Shown: positions 24,747 to 38,100 of the stretch, in pieces
Layout: every line of letters begins with the position of its first letter
Position numbering within the stretch: the first letter of the stretch is position 1
Origin: CAUZFZ01 sp963579025
GTDB taxonomy: Bacteria > Planctomycetota > Planctomycetia > Planctomycetales > Planctomycetaceae
Length of the DNA stretch: 38,826 nt
NCBI GenBank assembly: GCA_963579025.1
Contig: CAUZFZ010000104.1
Coordinates: 1 to 38,826, forward strand
Direction of reading: 5' to 3'
Translations under genes and position numbers: made by a program
The notes under the pieces: generated by a model
Seen by the model: the letters and a program-made list of their open reading frames with translations, nothing else
Databases searched by the model: none
Told to the model about the DNA's origin: nothing

Positions 24747-25634
24747 TTACGAGCCGGCATCCAGTGTGAGTCCGGCATCGGTGATCTCGAACGGGACGAT
24801 CGACTCGTCGCACGCACTTCCGCGATGTTTGGCGACCGACAGGGCGCGGCACATCTTCATTCCGTCACGGTATTTGCCCATCAGGATGATCGTGCTCGCG
24901 TTCGAGAGTACGTCGCCCGACTGGATGCGACGTTCCAGCAGCTCATCCATCATCATCTCGTGGCACGTATACAGCAGCAGGCAGCCCACGCGGCTGTAGT
25001 CGTACATGTGACGTTCGACCTGCTCGGCGTTCTTGCGGAACTGCACACGGAACAGATCCCTGGCCACCCAATCGGCTTCCTTCCGCAGGATCTGGTGATA
25101 CACGTACTCGAACATGTGGAACTGGAATGAGTCGCTGGGCTTGTCCGCTGGTTCGACGCCGTCAATGACGCAGCGGCGGACTCCGTGGACAAAGTTTCCG
25201 TAAAAGAAGGCGATGGCCTCGTTGATCTTCTTCGACAGATCGACTTTCCACGTCTTCCAGTCGTCGAACTCCATGTCGCTGATCGTGACTCGCCGTCCGG
25301 CACGGTTGAAGATGTGCATCGAATCGAAACGAGCTGCCGCGCGATCCCACATCTGATCCGGGTGGATGTTCTCTCCAACAGGCTTGTCTCGCAGTTCCCA
25401 CGAAAACAAACGCTGGGCGTAATCGGCGTGATTCTGCGTGTCGCCGCGTGAGGTCATGTCGAAAATCACGCCATTCTCGCCCTCCTGATCCAGCCCGGCC
25501 CGGGCAAACTGCAGGCCGAGCTGCGTCTTGCCGATACCGGTCGCCCCGACGACGACGGTCAGCGTCCCGGGCAGCAGGCCTCCCCCAAGCAACTCGTCGA
25601 GTCGAGAAATTCCCGTCTGCAGACGGTCTGACAT
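24747..25634 (-). CDS. KaiC/RAD55-like RecA-superfamily ATPase
   Basis: A 295-residue single-domain ATPase. The N-terminal segment TGISRLDELLGGGLLPGT is the KaiC/RAD55 signature. It is followed by Walker A VGATGIGKTQ (about residues 29-38) and a Walker B-like strand RRCVIDGVEPAD. Later features are the long helical part with HMFEYVYHQIL and a C-terminal strand CRALSVAKHRGSACD, as in KaiC-type proteins. Only one RecA domain is present, whereas circadian KaiC has two. Family members are used in signalling and in motility or surface-structure assembly, but no partner is adjacent. The start at ATG 25634 places the signature immediately after the N-terminus; the longer in-frame extension at 25724 has no match. 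It is divergent from the giant surface protein, sharing about 540 bases. Confidence 0.82.
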   Translation of the reverse strand: MSDRLQTGISRLDELLGGGLLPGTLTVVVGATGIGKTQLGLQFARAGLDQEGENGVIFDMTSRGDTQNHADYAQRLFSWELRDKPVGENIHPDQMWDRAAARFDSMHIFNRAGRRVTISDMEFDDWKTWKVDLSKKINEAIAFFYGNFVHGVRRCVIDGVEPADKPSDSFQFHMFEYVYHQILRKEADWVARDLFRVQFRKNAEQVERHMYDYSRVGCLLLYTCHEMMMDELLERRIQSGDVLSNASTIILMGKYRDGMKMCRALSVAKHRGSACDESIVPFEITDAGLTLDAGS

Positions 25635-26176
25635 GATTTTTTCTCGTGGTGGAAGGGCGTGGAATTCGATGACTGAACAAGCCGCACAACCGGTGCGCCG
25701 TGTGCAACCGGTCTGTGCGGTCAATCCCGAATGACCAGGCGGCGGGTTCTACCGGCTGGTTGCCCGGGTTTGTCAAGTCACAGAAAGGACTTGCGCCAAA
25801 TCTCAATCCACAATCCTTCAATTTCAGCGGCGCAACGATCTTCTCCAATTGCCGTTTTGTCACGACCCCCAATCTCGGTAAACTTGCAATGCCGTCTCAA
25901 CCGACAAAGCTTCCCCAATTGCTACTGCGGGCCCCGCTGCACCTATTGACGTCGTCTCCGTATTCTACGCAGTTGCTCTATCTGGCCCGCGATTCTGACT
26001 TCCGTCTGCATTCTGCGCGACGCTTCGTCGCGTCACGAGTACGCAGACGCACGCATTTTTCGCGCGAAGCCCGACTGACAGCGGCTGGTTTCGACTGACG
26101 GCGGAACTTCGGAGTGGCAACGGATGGCTGACTGACGATTTTCCCGACGAGTCCGAGTTCGACAGGACATCTGCTC
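25635..26176. other. Divergent gap of about 540 bases, no supported gene
   Basis: The gap separates the starts of the KaiC-like gene and the giant surface protein, so it should hold promoters for both and the long leader of the latter. A perfect short hairpin, CGCGACG-CTT-CGTCGCG, lies at 26016-26032. A reading frame of about 130 codons within it (25700-26098) has no recognisable features and I do not believe it. No promoter match was strong enough to mark. Confidence 0.6.
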
Positions 26177-29100
26177 ATGGTTTTCGCATCCTGGCTCAAG
26201 AGATTTCGCTATTCGCTGGAGCGACAGGCGCGCGTGCAATGCGATCGGCTGTCTGGACCGCCCAAAGAGCGCCCGGCCCGCGGACGACGGTTTGCCCATC
26301 GTGTTGAAGTGGTCGAGGAGCGGACGCTGCTATCCAGTGTCACGTTCACCGTCAACTCGCTGAACGACGCCGTGGATGCCAACGTAGGCGACGGGATAGC
26401 CGATTCGGACCTGGTCACTCTGGGTCTGCAGACGACGCTTCGCGCCGCAATCATGGAAGCCAATGCGTCTACGGCGGAAAATGTCGAGATTATGGTTCCG
26501 GCCGGGACGTATACCTTGACGATCGCGGCGAGTGGTGGCGACGGCGACGATACGGGCGACCTCAACATTACGAATTCGATCTCCGCCATCGAAATTTCCG
26601 GTGTCGGCCCCACAACGTTGATTGATGGACGCGGCAATTCCAGCCGAGTGTTCCGAATCGAGGCCGGGGCGCATCGAGTCGAACTTGATGATCTGCGACT
26701 CCAGGGCAGTGCCGTGGGCAATGGCGGTGCCGTGCAGACGTTTTCGTTCCTGGAACTTGACGATGTCCAGATCGATATGAGTGATACACAGGCTGCGGGC
26801 GGCGGGCTCGCTGTGGAATCCACCGGAACGGCGACCGTCCTCAACAGTATGTTCACGGGAAACAGTGCAAATGGAGCGGCTGGAGCAGTTCTTGTCGAGG
26901 GTGTACTGACCGTCGCGAACACCGTCTTCGACACCAACTCGGGGGTGGTCGGTGGTGCGGTGTTTGTCGACACGTCAGCGAGCGCATCGTTCACGGCAAC
27001 AACTTTTTCGAATAACAGCACTACCGGTTCCGGGGATGGCGGCGCGATCTTTGTGGATGGTGGCCAGGCGGTGGTTTCGGCGTCGCGTTTTACTGGAAAT
27101 ACGGCACGAGGAGGTGCCGGCCTGTTTGTGCAGAGTGGCAGTTCGAACGTGACGGTTGACGGTTCCACGTTCGACGCGAATGCGGCAACTCTGCGCGGTG
27201 GTGCGATCACAATTGCCGGGACCGCGTCGGTCACGAATGCGACGATCTCCGGCAACACTGCAAATGGCGGAGGAGGTGGCGGAATCGACGTCGGCGCATC
27301 GGGGGTTGTAACGCTGATCAACAACACCATCGCATTTAACCGCGCTAATGCCGGCGGCGGGGTCGCAATCAACATCGCGGGCGGAGGCTTAGTAACGACT
27401 GCCAATACGATTTTTTCCAACAGTACAGACACCGCGATGGCACCGAATGCGCTCCCGGACGTCTCGGGCACGATCACGTCGCTGGGCAGTAACATTGTGC
27501 AGGACGCCACTGGCTCGACGGGCTTTTCCGGGGGCGACCTGATCGCGACCGATCCGCTGCTGCTTTCGCTCGCAGACAATGGAGGCTTTTCTCCGACGCA
27601 CGCTTTGCAGTTGTCCGGCCCTACCAGCCCGGCGATTGATGCCGGCAATACAGGCCTCGGCCCAGCGACGGACCAGCGCCGAGTGCCGCGGGCGCAGGGC
27701 CCGAATACAGACATCGGAGCGTACGAAACGGGATTCGGTGGTGCGTTCGTCACCACGACTGCCGACGCTGTGGTGGTTGACAGCGTGACTTCACTGCGGG
27801 AAGCGATCATCGACCTGAACGGAGGCATGCTGCCGGATCAAACGATCATCGTTCCGCCGGGTCTCTTCACGCTGTCCCGTACGGGCACCGAAGCGGGCGA
27901 CGCAACATTCAACGACCTCGACCTCACCTTCTTCGCTGGCGCAACAATTATCGGATTCGGAGAAGTGTCGACCGTAATCGATGGATCCGGACTGGCCGGT
28001 GATGGTGTCGATGGATCAGGAAATGACCGTGTGTTTGAGATCGGATTCGGCGTGGCCACGACGATTACCGGCGTGGGAATCGAAAACGGTAATGCTGGAA
28101 CGGCTTCTGGTGGCGGTATTCTGGCGAATGGCGCCCTGTCACTGTCGCTCTCGCGAATCGAGGACAACCAGGCGGGGGATGGCGGTGGTATTGCTGGCTT
28201 TGACAGTCTGACGCTCGACGGTGTGACGGTCACGGACAACACCGCAACGAACCTGGGCGGCGGCGTGGCCGCATTCTCATCGTTCAACTCCTCTACGATT
28301 CAGAATTCCTCGATCACGCGGAACAGCGCGACCAGCGGCGGTGGCATTCTGGTGGTCGGACCTGTCGTCGTTCGAAACACGATGGTGACTCGAAATACCG
28401 CTGTTGGCGACGGCGGCGGTATTGCTGTCGATGGACAATCGGGCGGTTCGCTCGAAGTGTCCAATTCCACGGTGAATCTGAATACGGCCGGTGGGTTCGG
28501 TGGCGGCATTGGCAGTTCAGGGTTCGTTGAGGTCATCGGAACGACGGTGTCAAACAACACGGCGACACTGAGCGGGGGTGGTGTGGCCGCCACCGCGGGC
28601 ACACTGCGAATTGCCGGCAGCACGATCACCGCGAACGTCGCGAACCAGAACGGTGGTGCGGTAGCGATCGGAGTACCACCGGGTGGAATGATGATTCCAT
28701 TCAGCGGTCCGGTAGATGCGAACATCACGTTCTCGGAGATCAGCTCCAACTCGGCTGGTCTCAACGGCGGCGGTGTAGCCAACTCCAACTCGATGCTGTT
28801 TGTCGGAACCAGCGCCCTGACCAGTAACACCGCGGCCAATGGCGGTGGCCTGGTCAACAGCTTCGGCGGGACAACGGACATCGTCAGCTCAACCGTATCA
28901 GGCAATACGGCGACTGGCTCAGGCGTCGGTGGTGGTCTGTTGAACGATGGCGGCACATTGGATGTGACCAACGCGACGATCACGAACAACACCGCCGCCA
29001 GCGGCGGTGGACTGGTGAGTCAGACTAACCAACTTACGAAAGTACAGAACACGATTATCGCCGGGAACATGCTTTCGGCCGGTAGCCTCGGTGTCGATGT

Positions 29101-32100
29101 GTTTGCCGATACTGTTATTACGACCGGTGGGAACAACGTGATCGGCGTCGGGGAGTTCGGCTTCGTCAACGGAGTGAACAACGACCAGACCGGAACAACA
29201 GGCACTCCTCTGAATGCTCTGCTCGGACCACTGCAGAACAACGGTGGACTGACTCAAACGCACGCGCTGCTGGCCGGTAGCCCGGCGATTGATGCGGGCA
29301 ACAATTCGAATCTCGATCAGACCGATTCGGAAGTCGACGTCGACCAGCGCGGGGCCGAACGGATTCTGAATGGTGGAATGTCTGCCAACGTCGATATCGG
29401 AGCATTTGAACTGGGGTCGACCGCGATTTTCGTCACCACAACGAGCGACGTCGTCAATGGTGTCGATGGTGTGACGTCACTGCGTGAGGCCATTAACACA
29501 GCGAACGGCAACGTTGACGCGAACACCATCGTCGTGCCGGCGGGAACGTACAAACTGGCGCTGGCTGGTACGGGAGAAGACTCCAACGCAACGGGCGACC
29601 TGGACATTACGAACCCGGTGACCATCGTCGGGTATGGAATGGGTGTGACCGTTATTGATGGCGAGTCAATCGACCGTGTCTTCGATGTCTTCTCGACGAC
29701 TGCCACGTTCCTGGACCTGACGATCCAGGACGGAATGGTCGTTGGAGCCGATGGTGGCGGCTTGCGGGCCGAATTCAGCACAACAACGCTGGAACGTGTT
29801 GAAGTGAGCGACAACTCGACCAATGCCTCGGGTGGTGGTGTCAGCACATTCGCTGGATCGAGCACGTTGAATGTCCTGGCCAGTATCTTTGTCAACAACC
29901 TGGCCGCAAACGCGGGCGGCGCGATTTCGACGTCCGAGGACACTCTCAACGTCTCGAACACGATATTTGACCGCAACAGGGCGATGTCCGGCGACGGCGG
30001 TGCAATCCGGATCTTCGGTGCCAACGCGACAATAACCGGCAGCCAGTTCACGGAAAACATGGCAACAAACGGCTTTGGCGGTGCTGTGTTTGTTCAACGA
30101 CTTTTCGGAAACACAACGACGATCGACTCTTCGCGATTCGCCGGCGGTGTGGCGTCTTCCGGTGGCGCTGTAGCGAACCTCAGCGATATGGTCGTCATTA
30201 CCAACAGCGAATTCGCGGACCTGACTTCGGGCATGCAGTTCATCCCCGGGAACACGGCGACGGGGCCTGGTGGAGCGATCCTGAATCAAGGGGGCAATCT
30301 CACCGTAACTGGCACGCTGATTCGACAGAACTTTGCCATGGGTGGGCCTGGTGGCGGTATTGCCAACGTCGGCACCGGTGCTCAACTGACGGTTGAGGAT
30401 TCACAGATCGAGTTTAACAACACCGACATTTCGGGCGGTGCCGTGTTCAACGAACAGACAGCGACTTTGCGCCGCACGACTGCCAGCGGAAATACGGCCT
30501 TCTCGGGTGCGGGCGGCATCGTGAATCAAATGGGTGGCACGCTCCTTCTGGTGAACAGCACGATTTCCGGTAACACCGCGCCAAGCGGAGCCGGTGCAGT
30601 CGCCAATCTGAATGTATCATCCACGCTCACTATCGACCACAGCACGATCACATTGAATCGAGGCGGCACTGGTCCTGGGGGCATCAGCAACGAGGGCACG
30701 GTCAACCTGAAGAACTCAATCGTCGCCGTCAACACGACGGCAATGGGCAAGAGTGATCTGGCCGGACTGGGGACATTCAACTCGAACGGCAACAACCTGA
30801 TCGGCGATCAGGATGGCATTACTGCGTTCCAGAACGGAGTGAGCGGCGACATCGTCGGCGGCCAGACTGCGCTGGCGGTCACGATCACAAATGCATCCAA
30901 CGCCACTCCGATTCAGATCGACACGTCCGCGGCGCATGGGCTGGTAACGGGCGAACGCGTGAGAATTGAGAACGTGACGGGCAATCTGTCCGCGAACGGG
31001 ACATTCACGATTACGTTTGTGGACACCGATTCTTTCACGCTCGACAACTCCGCCGGCAGTGGTGCCTCTGTTCCCGGTGGCGACATATTCCGGCTGGCGA
31101 ATCCGATGCTCGCGATGCTCGCGTTGTTAGCGAACAACACGACTGCGCCCGATCCTCCAACGCAGAGTGGAGGCATGATGATGTCACTGGGTGGTGCTGA
31201 ATCACCCGATGAAATTCAGCCTCTGGATCCCGTCGTGCCGCAAACGCATCGACCCTTGCCTGGCAGTCCTGTAATCGACGCCGGCGATGCCACCGGGATC
31301 GAACCGACCGATAACCGCGGGACGGGATTTCCGCGGAATGTCGATGGTGACAACGCTGGTGGTGCTCAGCCGGATATCGGGGCGGTCGAACTGTTTCTAA
31401 CAACAGTCAGCGGGCGGAAGTTCAGCGATATCAACGGCAACGGCGTCCAGGACATGCCGACTGAGCCGGGACTGGACTTTGTGATCATCTATGCCGACAT
31501 CAACGGAAACGGCATTCTGGATCTGGGGGACCGCTTTACCAGCACGGATTTCAACGGCGATTACACGCTGGACCTGGTGCCACCGGGAACGCAGATCATC
31601 AGCGAAATCCTGCCGGTGAGTGCGATCCCGGGATTGCCCGGTTTCCGCCAGACCAGTCCGCTCGTCCCGCTTTCGGGAACACCCGTCACTCTGGATTCAC
31701 TCACCGACCCGGACGGTGTCGTCAGCGCCGACTTCAATGGCGACGGCTTGCTGGACGTGGCCTTCTCTGATCCGGGCAATGATCAGATCAAAGTGCTCAT
31801 TCAGCAGATGAACGGCATGTTCGTGAGCAGCACATACGCTGTGGGCAACGAACCGCGGAACGTGGCGGTGGGTAATTTCAACAGTGACGGTTTCATCGAC
31901 CTGATCGTACCCAATCGACTGAGCAACGATGTGACGGTGCTGCGGAATCAGGGGAACGGCACGTTTGTGCCGTTCGCCACAGTGAGCGTCGGCACCGAAC
32001 CGGTGGACGTCGTCACGGGCGATTTCAACCAGGACGGATTCCTGGACTTTGCGACGGCCAATCAGGCGTCGAACAACGTGTCTGTGATTTCGGGTGACGG

Positions 32101-35100
32101 AGCCGGCGCGTTCACGCCGCTGGCAACACTGGCCACCGGTGCGTCACCGCGCGAACTGACCGCGGCCGACTTCGACCGCGACACCCGGCTCGACATCGCC
32201 ACGGCCGACTTCACCGGCAACAGCGTGACCATGCTGCGGAATCAGGGCGGCGGCATGTTCCTGACGGACACGCTCGCACTGGCCGGTACACAGCCGATCG
32301 CCATCGACTCGGCCGACTTCGACCTCGACGGTCTGCCGGACATTGTGCTGGGACTGGACCAGACCAATCAGGCGAGTGTGCTGCTCAATCGCGGTACTGC
32401 GACGACGTTTCAGACGATCCCACTGGGCGCCGTGACGAATCCAACATCCGTGACGGGAGTCGACTTCAACGGGGACGGTTTGCCGGATGTGGTGGCGACG
32501 AGTAGCGCGGCCAGCAACAACGTGGTCGTGTTCCTGGGCAACACAGTCGGTCCCCCGTTCACCTCAGCCACATTCACCGCCGGCGATCAGCCAAACTCGC
32601 TGGCAGTTGGCGACATCAACAACGATGGCCGACCCGATCTGATCACGACCAACGTCGGCTCGGACGATGTCACGGGGCTGGTGAATCTCACCGGCAGTCG
32701 CGTCGAGACGCTGACAACCGGTGTGATCACCAGCAACGCGAACTTCGGCAATCAGCAACTGGCGTCTGTCAGCGGAACGAAGTTCAGTGACGTGGACGGC
32801 GACGGTGTTCATAGACGTGACACACTGGGATTCCTCGACAACTTCGATCAGGGCTTCCCCGATTTCAACTGGCAGAACGAAGTGGGGGCATGGGTCGTCA
32901 GCAATGGTGAGTACTCGGCTTCCGTGCCGGGCAATGTCCCGCCGACTTACAACAGCCTGCCGTTCACGCTGACCGACTTCGAGATTGAACTCGACTTCAA
33001 CAACGTTGCCGATGGTGGCGTGTGGCTGCGGAGCACTCCGACGGACCCGGCACAGCCCAGTGGTGTGCTGCTGGTCGTCGGCGGCCCGACAGTGAACAGT
33101 GGGACGGGCCTGTACTGGCACGAAGTCAACAATGGCGTATTTGGTTCGGTTTTGAATTCCGTCGGCGGTCTGTTCACTCCGGGTGACAATGTGCGCGTCC
33201 GCGTTGTGGTTGAGGGCAACACCTACTCGGCGTTCCTCAATGGCTCGACGGTGGCCGCGACGACACTCACTACATCGACGTTCGCCAACGGCCGTGTCGC
33301 GCTGTACTCGAATTCGGCGCAGACGTTCGACAACGTGGAAGTGTCCAACGTGGCGAACCCGGAACCCGGACTGCCCGGTGTCGCAATCTTCCTCGACACC
33401 AACGGCAACGGGCGGCGGGACCTGTTCGAACAGACGGCGCTGACTCGGACCGACGACCCCTCGACCGGACTTGACGAGAGCGGCGGGTATCTCTTCCTGG
33501 ACGTTCTGCCGGAGGACGTGCGCGTCATCGAAGTTGTGCCGCCGGGCTTCCAGCAGACGACGCAGCAGTCCAATGTGGAACTGTTCTCGACCGACCTCGA
33601 AACCGTTACCGCTGGCGACAACGCCGTCGATACGCTGCTGCTCGACCTGAACGGTGACGGACTGAACGACCTGGTCGTGCTCAGTCAGGACTCCGGGACA
33701 GGCAACCTGCGCGTGTTTGGCGGTACGGGTACCGAGCACTTTACTACCGTTGCGCCGATCGCAGTCGGGTCAGGAGCGGAAGCCGTCTCGGCCGCGGATC
33801 TGGATGGCGACGGTGACCTGGACCTCGCGGTGGCGCATGCCACCGATGACAACGTCCGACTGTTCGAGAACACCGGCGGACTGACGTTCGTGCTGCGGCA
33901 GACGCTGAACGTGACGGCGGGTGACATGCCCGGCGACGTTGTCCTGCGCGATATCAACGCAGACGGTCGGGCGGACGTGATTGTCGCCAATACGAATTCG
34001 CCGTCGGGAGTCCGCGGCGTCTCGATCTTCACGAACAACAACAGCATGCCGGGGGCCTTCGCGTTTAACGCAGCCGTGAATCTCAACACCGGCGGACAGA
34101 CCGTCGCGGTCGCGGTGTCTGACCTGGACAACGACGGAGATCCGGACATTGCCGCGGTCGTCAGCGACACGAACGAGGTCCGCGTCTTTGAAAACAGCAA
34201 TGGCACGTTCCTGTCGGCGGCGACGGTGAGTACCGGGACAAACCCGACGGCGATCGCCGTCTCGGACTTCGACGGTGACGGTCGGGCTGACCTGGTGGTT
34301 GCGAAGACCACGGGCACCTTCGGCCTTGAGTTCTTCGCGGGATCCGGACTGTTCAAGTATTCGACTGCCTTCAGTTTCGGGTTTTCAATTGCACCGGACA
34401 GTCTGGCGGTCGCTGATCTGAACAGCGACGGTCTGGATGATGTTGTCTTTACGAATCCGTCGACGGGACAGGTCGGAGTTCTCCAGAATTCCATTTCCGG
34501 ATTCATGAGCGAAGTTCGTTTCACGGCGGCGTCTCAAATCACTGGTGTGTCCGTTGGAGATGTGGATGGCGATGGCCTGACCGACATTGTGGCTGTCCAG
34601 AATTCGACGGGCGCCGACGCTGTGGCGCTGTTCAATCGATTCGGGTCCATCCCGCTCAGCCTGGTCGCTGGCCAGCGGGTGACGGGCCAGGACTTCGGCA
34701 ACGTGCAGCTGGGCACGCTGAGTGGCACAAAGTTCCATGACCTCGACCTGGACGGTGTCTTCGACATGGGTGAAGACCCGCTCCCGGGCTTTAAAATCTT
34801 CCTCGATCTGGACGGCGACGGTGTGCATACACCGGGCAGGGAACCGTCCACTCTGACCGACAGCAACGGCAACTGGACGCTGACCAACGTCCCAGTCAAC
34901 ACCACAGTGTCGGTGGTAGAAGAAATTGTGGGAACCGGCTTCTTCCAGACGTTCCCGAATACGCTTCAACTCGGCATGGACATGGGGTTCGATACGCTGG
35001 ACGGGCCAGACCAGACGGCGATTGGTGATCTAGATGGCGATGGCGACAACGATGTGGTGGTTGCCAGTGTGTTCGATGATGTGGTCGAGATTGGGCTCGT

Positions 35101-38100
35101 CGATAACGCGACTGGTACGGTGAGTCGGGCGAGCTTCTCCGTGGCCAATCTGTTCCGAGTAGCGCTGGCGGACGTCGATGGAGACAACGATTTGGATATC
35201 CTCGCGGCCGGCGCGAATCTGTCCGTGGCATTGAACAACGGCAACGGCACATTTGCGGCCCCGACAACATTCGGCTCGGGAACCTTTTCTGCCCTGACCG
35301 TGGGCGACTTTGATGGCGACGGCGACGCGGATGTCGCGGCTACCGACACTCAATTGACCGTCTTTCTGAACAACGGCAGCGGCGCATACGCACCGCAGAC
35401 GGCCATTCCTCTGGCCGGGCGTGCCGATGTGGTCATCACAGCGGATGTCGATGGCGACATGGACCTCGACCTCGTGATCACATCTCAGACAACCGACGTA
35501 TTTCAGATTCTGAAGAACGATGGGGCCGGGGCGTTTACGGTGACGCAAACGGGTGGACTGGACGATGGTCCTGTCGGTCTGACCGCCGCCGACTTTGATC
35601 AGGGCAGTCCGGGGCTGGAACTACTGACCGCCAGTGCCAACTCTGAGACATTCCAGCTTCTGACGAACAATGGAACAGGAACATTCACACCGCAGACCGG
35701 AGTCGCGACCGGCCTGTCCAGCCCGCTGTTTGCCGACTCGGCCGATCTGAACAGCGACGGCAATGCCGACTTCGTCATTACCGATTTCCTGGGAAGCAAC
35801 ATCCTGATCGGGCTGGGTGATGGAAACGGTGGCTTCAGCACACAGCCACTGGCTGTGGGATCGTCACAGACGGGAGTCACCCTCGCCGATCTGACGAACA
35901 ATGGGCGCCCGGATATTGTCCTGACGGTCCCTCTTTCAAACATGATCGTCGTGATTCCCAATCTAACCGGCTCTCAGAACTTCACACTGGCGGCCGGACA
36001 GGTGCAGAGCGGAATCCTGTTCGGTAATCGCGCCTTGCCCGGTTCGATCAGCGGCGTCAAGTTCCGGGACGACAACGAGAACGGTATTCAGGACATGGGT
36101 GAACCGGGACTGGCCGGTTTCACGATCTTTGCCGACCTCGACAATGACGACGTGCTGGACGGCGGCGAGCCGTTCGCAGTGACGGCGGCCGATGGTTCGT
36201 ACACGATTTCCGGGCTCGAAGCTCTGGAGCAGTTCACAGTCAGCGAAGTTCCGCAGGCCGGCTTCGTGCAGTTTGGTCCGATCGATCCCGGGTTCTCGTT
36301 CGTGGCGGATGTTGAGGCGGGCGGCCCGGCAGCCGGAATCGTCGTCGGGCGGTTCAACAACGATGCGATCGACGACATCGCCGTCACGCTGGAGAACACG
36401 AATCAGGTTGCAGTGCTGATTGGCCAGGCTGGTGGCGGATTCAGCGCTCCGACGTTGATCGGCGTCGGTATGGTGCCGTTCGCGATCGCGGCTGAGGACT
36501 TCGATGGCGACATGGATCTCGACCTGATCGTCGCCAATGAAATGGACGGCACCGTCAGTCTGCTTCTGAACAGCGGCGTGAGTTCGGGCATGTTCGTGGC
36601 CCAGACGGCCGACGCGGCCGGTCCCGAACCGTTCGACCTAGCGATCGCCAACTTCGACGGGATCAACGGAGCGGACGTGGCCGTCGTCAATCGCTCGGCC
36701 GCTACGTTCCGGATTCTGCTCAACGACGGCAACGGGAACCTCACGGCTGGGACTCCCATCAGCACGGTCAGTTCGATGCCGTCATCGATTGTTGCTGGCG
36801 ACTTCGATCAGGACGGCGCCGTCGATGACGTTGCTGTGGTCACCTCCGGAGACAACATGCTGCGTGTCTTCGTTCAGCAGCCGACCGGCACGTTCATCGT
36901 GGGAGCGACCCTGGCGACCGGAACAGACCCGTCCCGCGTGCGCTCGGCGGACCTCAACGGCGACTCGGTCCCCGATCTGGTCGTGGTAAATCAGCAGTCG
37001 AACAACGTCACCGTAATCCTGAATAACTCAAGCGCCGGCACTCTCAATCTGGGCACTGCCACAAACTTCAACGCCGGCGTTTCCGGCGAAACGCTCGTGC
37101 TGGATGACTTCAATCGCGACTCGTTCGTAGACATCGTCACCGCGGGAGAGAACTCGGATAAGGTGGCCCTGCTGCTCAACGACGGAACGGGGTCCTTCGC
37201 GGCGCCGATCCTCTTTCCGACAGACGGGACGTTGCCCGTCGAAATCGCCGCGATTGATCTCAATGCGGACGGCGACCCGGACCTGGCCATCACCGACGAG
37301 AACTTCAGCGAGATCCTGTTGGCCGCAAATGCCTTCGGTTCGCACGTGGTGTTCCTCGGCGCCGGACAGAACGTCACCGGCCGCGACTTCGCGAACCGCA
37401 ATATCAATCAGCCGCCAGTCCTGACCGTGCCGGGGGCTCAGACGGTGAACGAAGACGTCATCCTGACATTCGACAGCAGTGCACCGGTCAACACGATTTC
37501 TATTACGGACCCCGACGAAGCTTTGAATCCGGGTGCCAAGCTGGCCGTCTCGCTGAACGTCACGAACGGCACGCTGACCTTCCCGGTCACGACCGGGCTC
37601 ACGTTCCAGGCCGGCACCACAAACGGCAGCAACAACATCATCGTCACCGGAACGCTGGCCGACCTGAACGCGAGCCTCAACGGCCTGCAGTTCCTGGGCA
37701 ATCAGGACGTGAACGGGATGGCCACGCTGACGGTCTCCGTCGATGACCTCGGCAACTTTGGCACAGGCAGCCCGCAGTCCGATGTGGAAGTCATCAACAT
37801 CACGATTACTGCTGTGAATGACGTTCCGGTCGCTCAGGCCAGCAGTGTCAGCACGAACGAGGACACGGCAAAAACGTTCGCCGTCGGTGAATTCAACTTC
37901 AACGATGTCGAGGGCGACGGGCTGGCGTCCATCACGATCACGGGGCTCGGTCTTGCCAGTGGCGACACGCTGAAACTCAGCGGCAGCGACGTCAGCGTCA
38001 ACGACACGATCACCGCCGCGAACATCCCGAATCTGGTCTATACGCCAGCGGGCGATGCGAATGGAGCCGGACGCTCGACATTCGACTTCCGCGTCAATGA

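Noticed and set aside
25700..26098. Plus-strand frame of 132 codons in the divergent gap
   Set aside because: No start site signal, no recognisable motif, and it partly overlaps the upstream leader of the KaiC-like gene on the other strand.
26209..27828. Long minus-strand reading frame (about 539 codons) opposite the giant gene, and similar ones further right
   Set aside because: The plus frame reads as recognised domains without a stop, while the minus frames give Pro/Ser/Thr-rich low-complexity text expected from the complement of a Gly/Asn/Asp/Thr-rich gene. The minus frames at 37834, 38170 and 38506 simply copy the 336-bp repeat.
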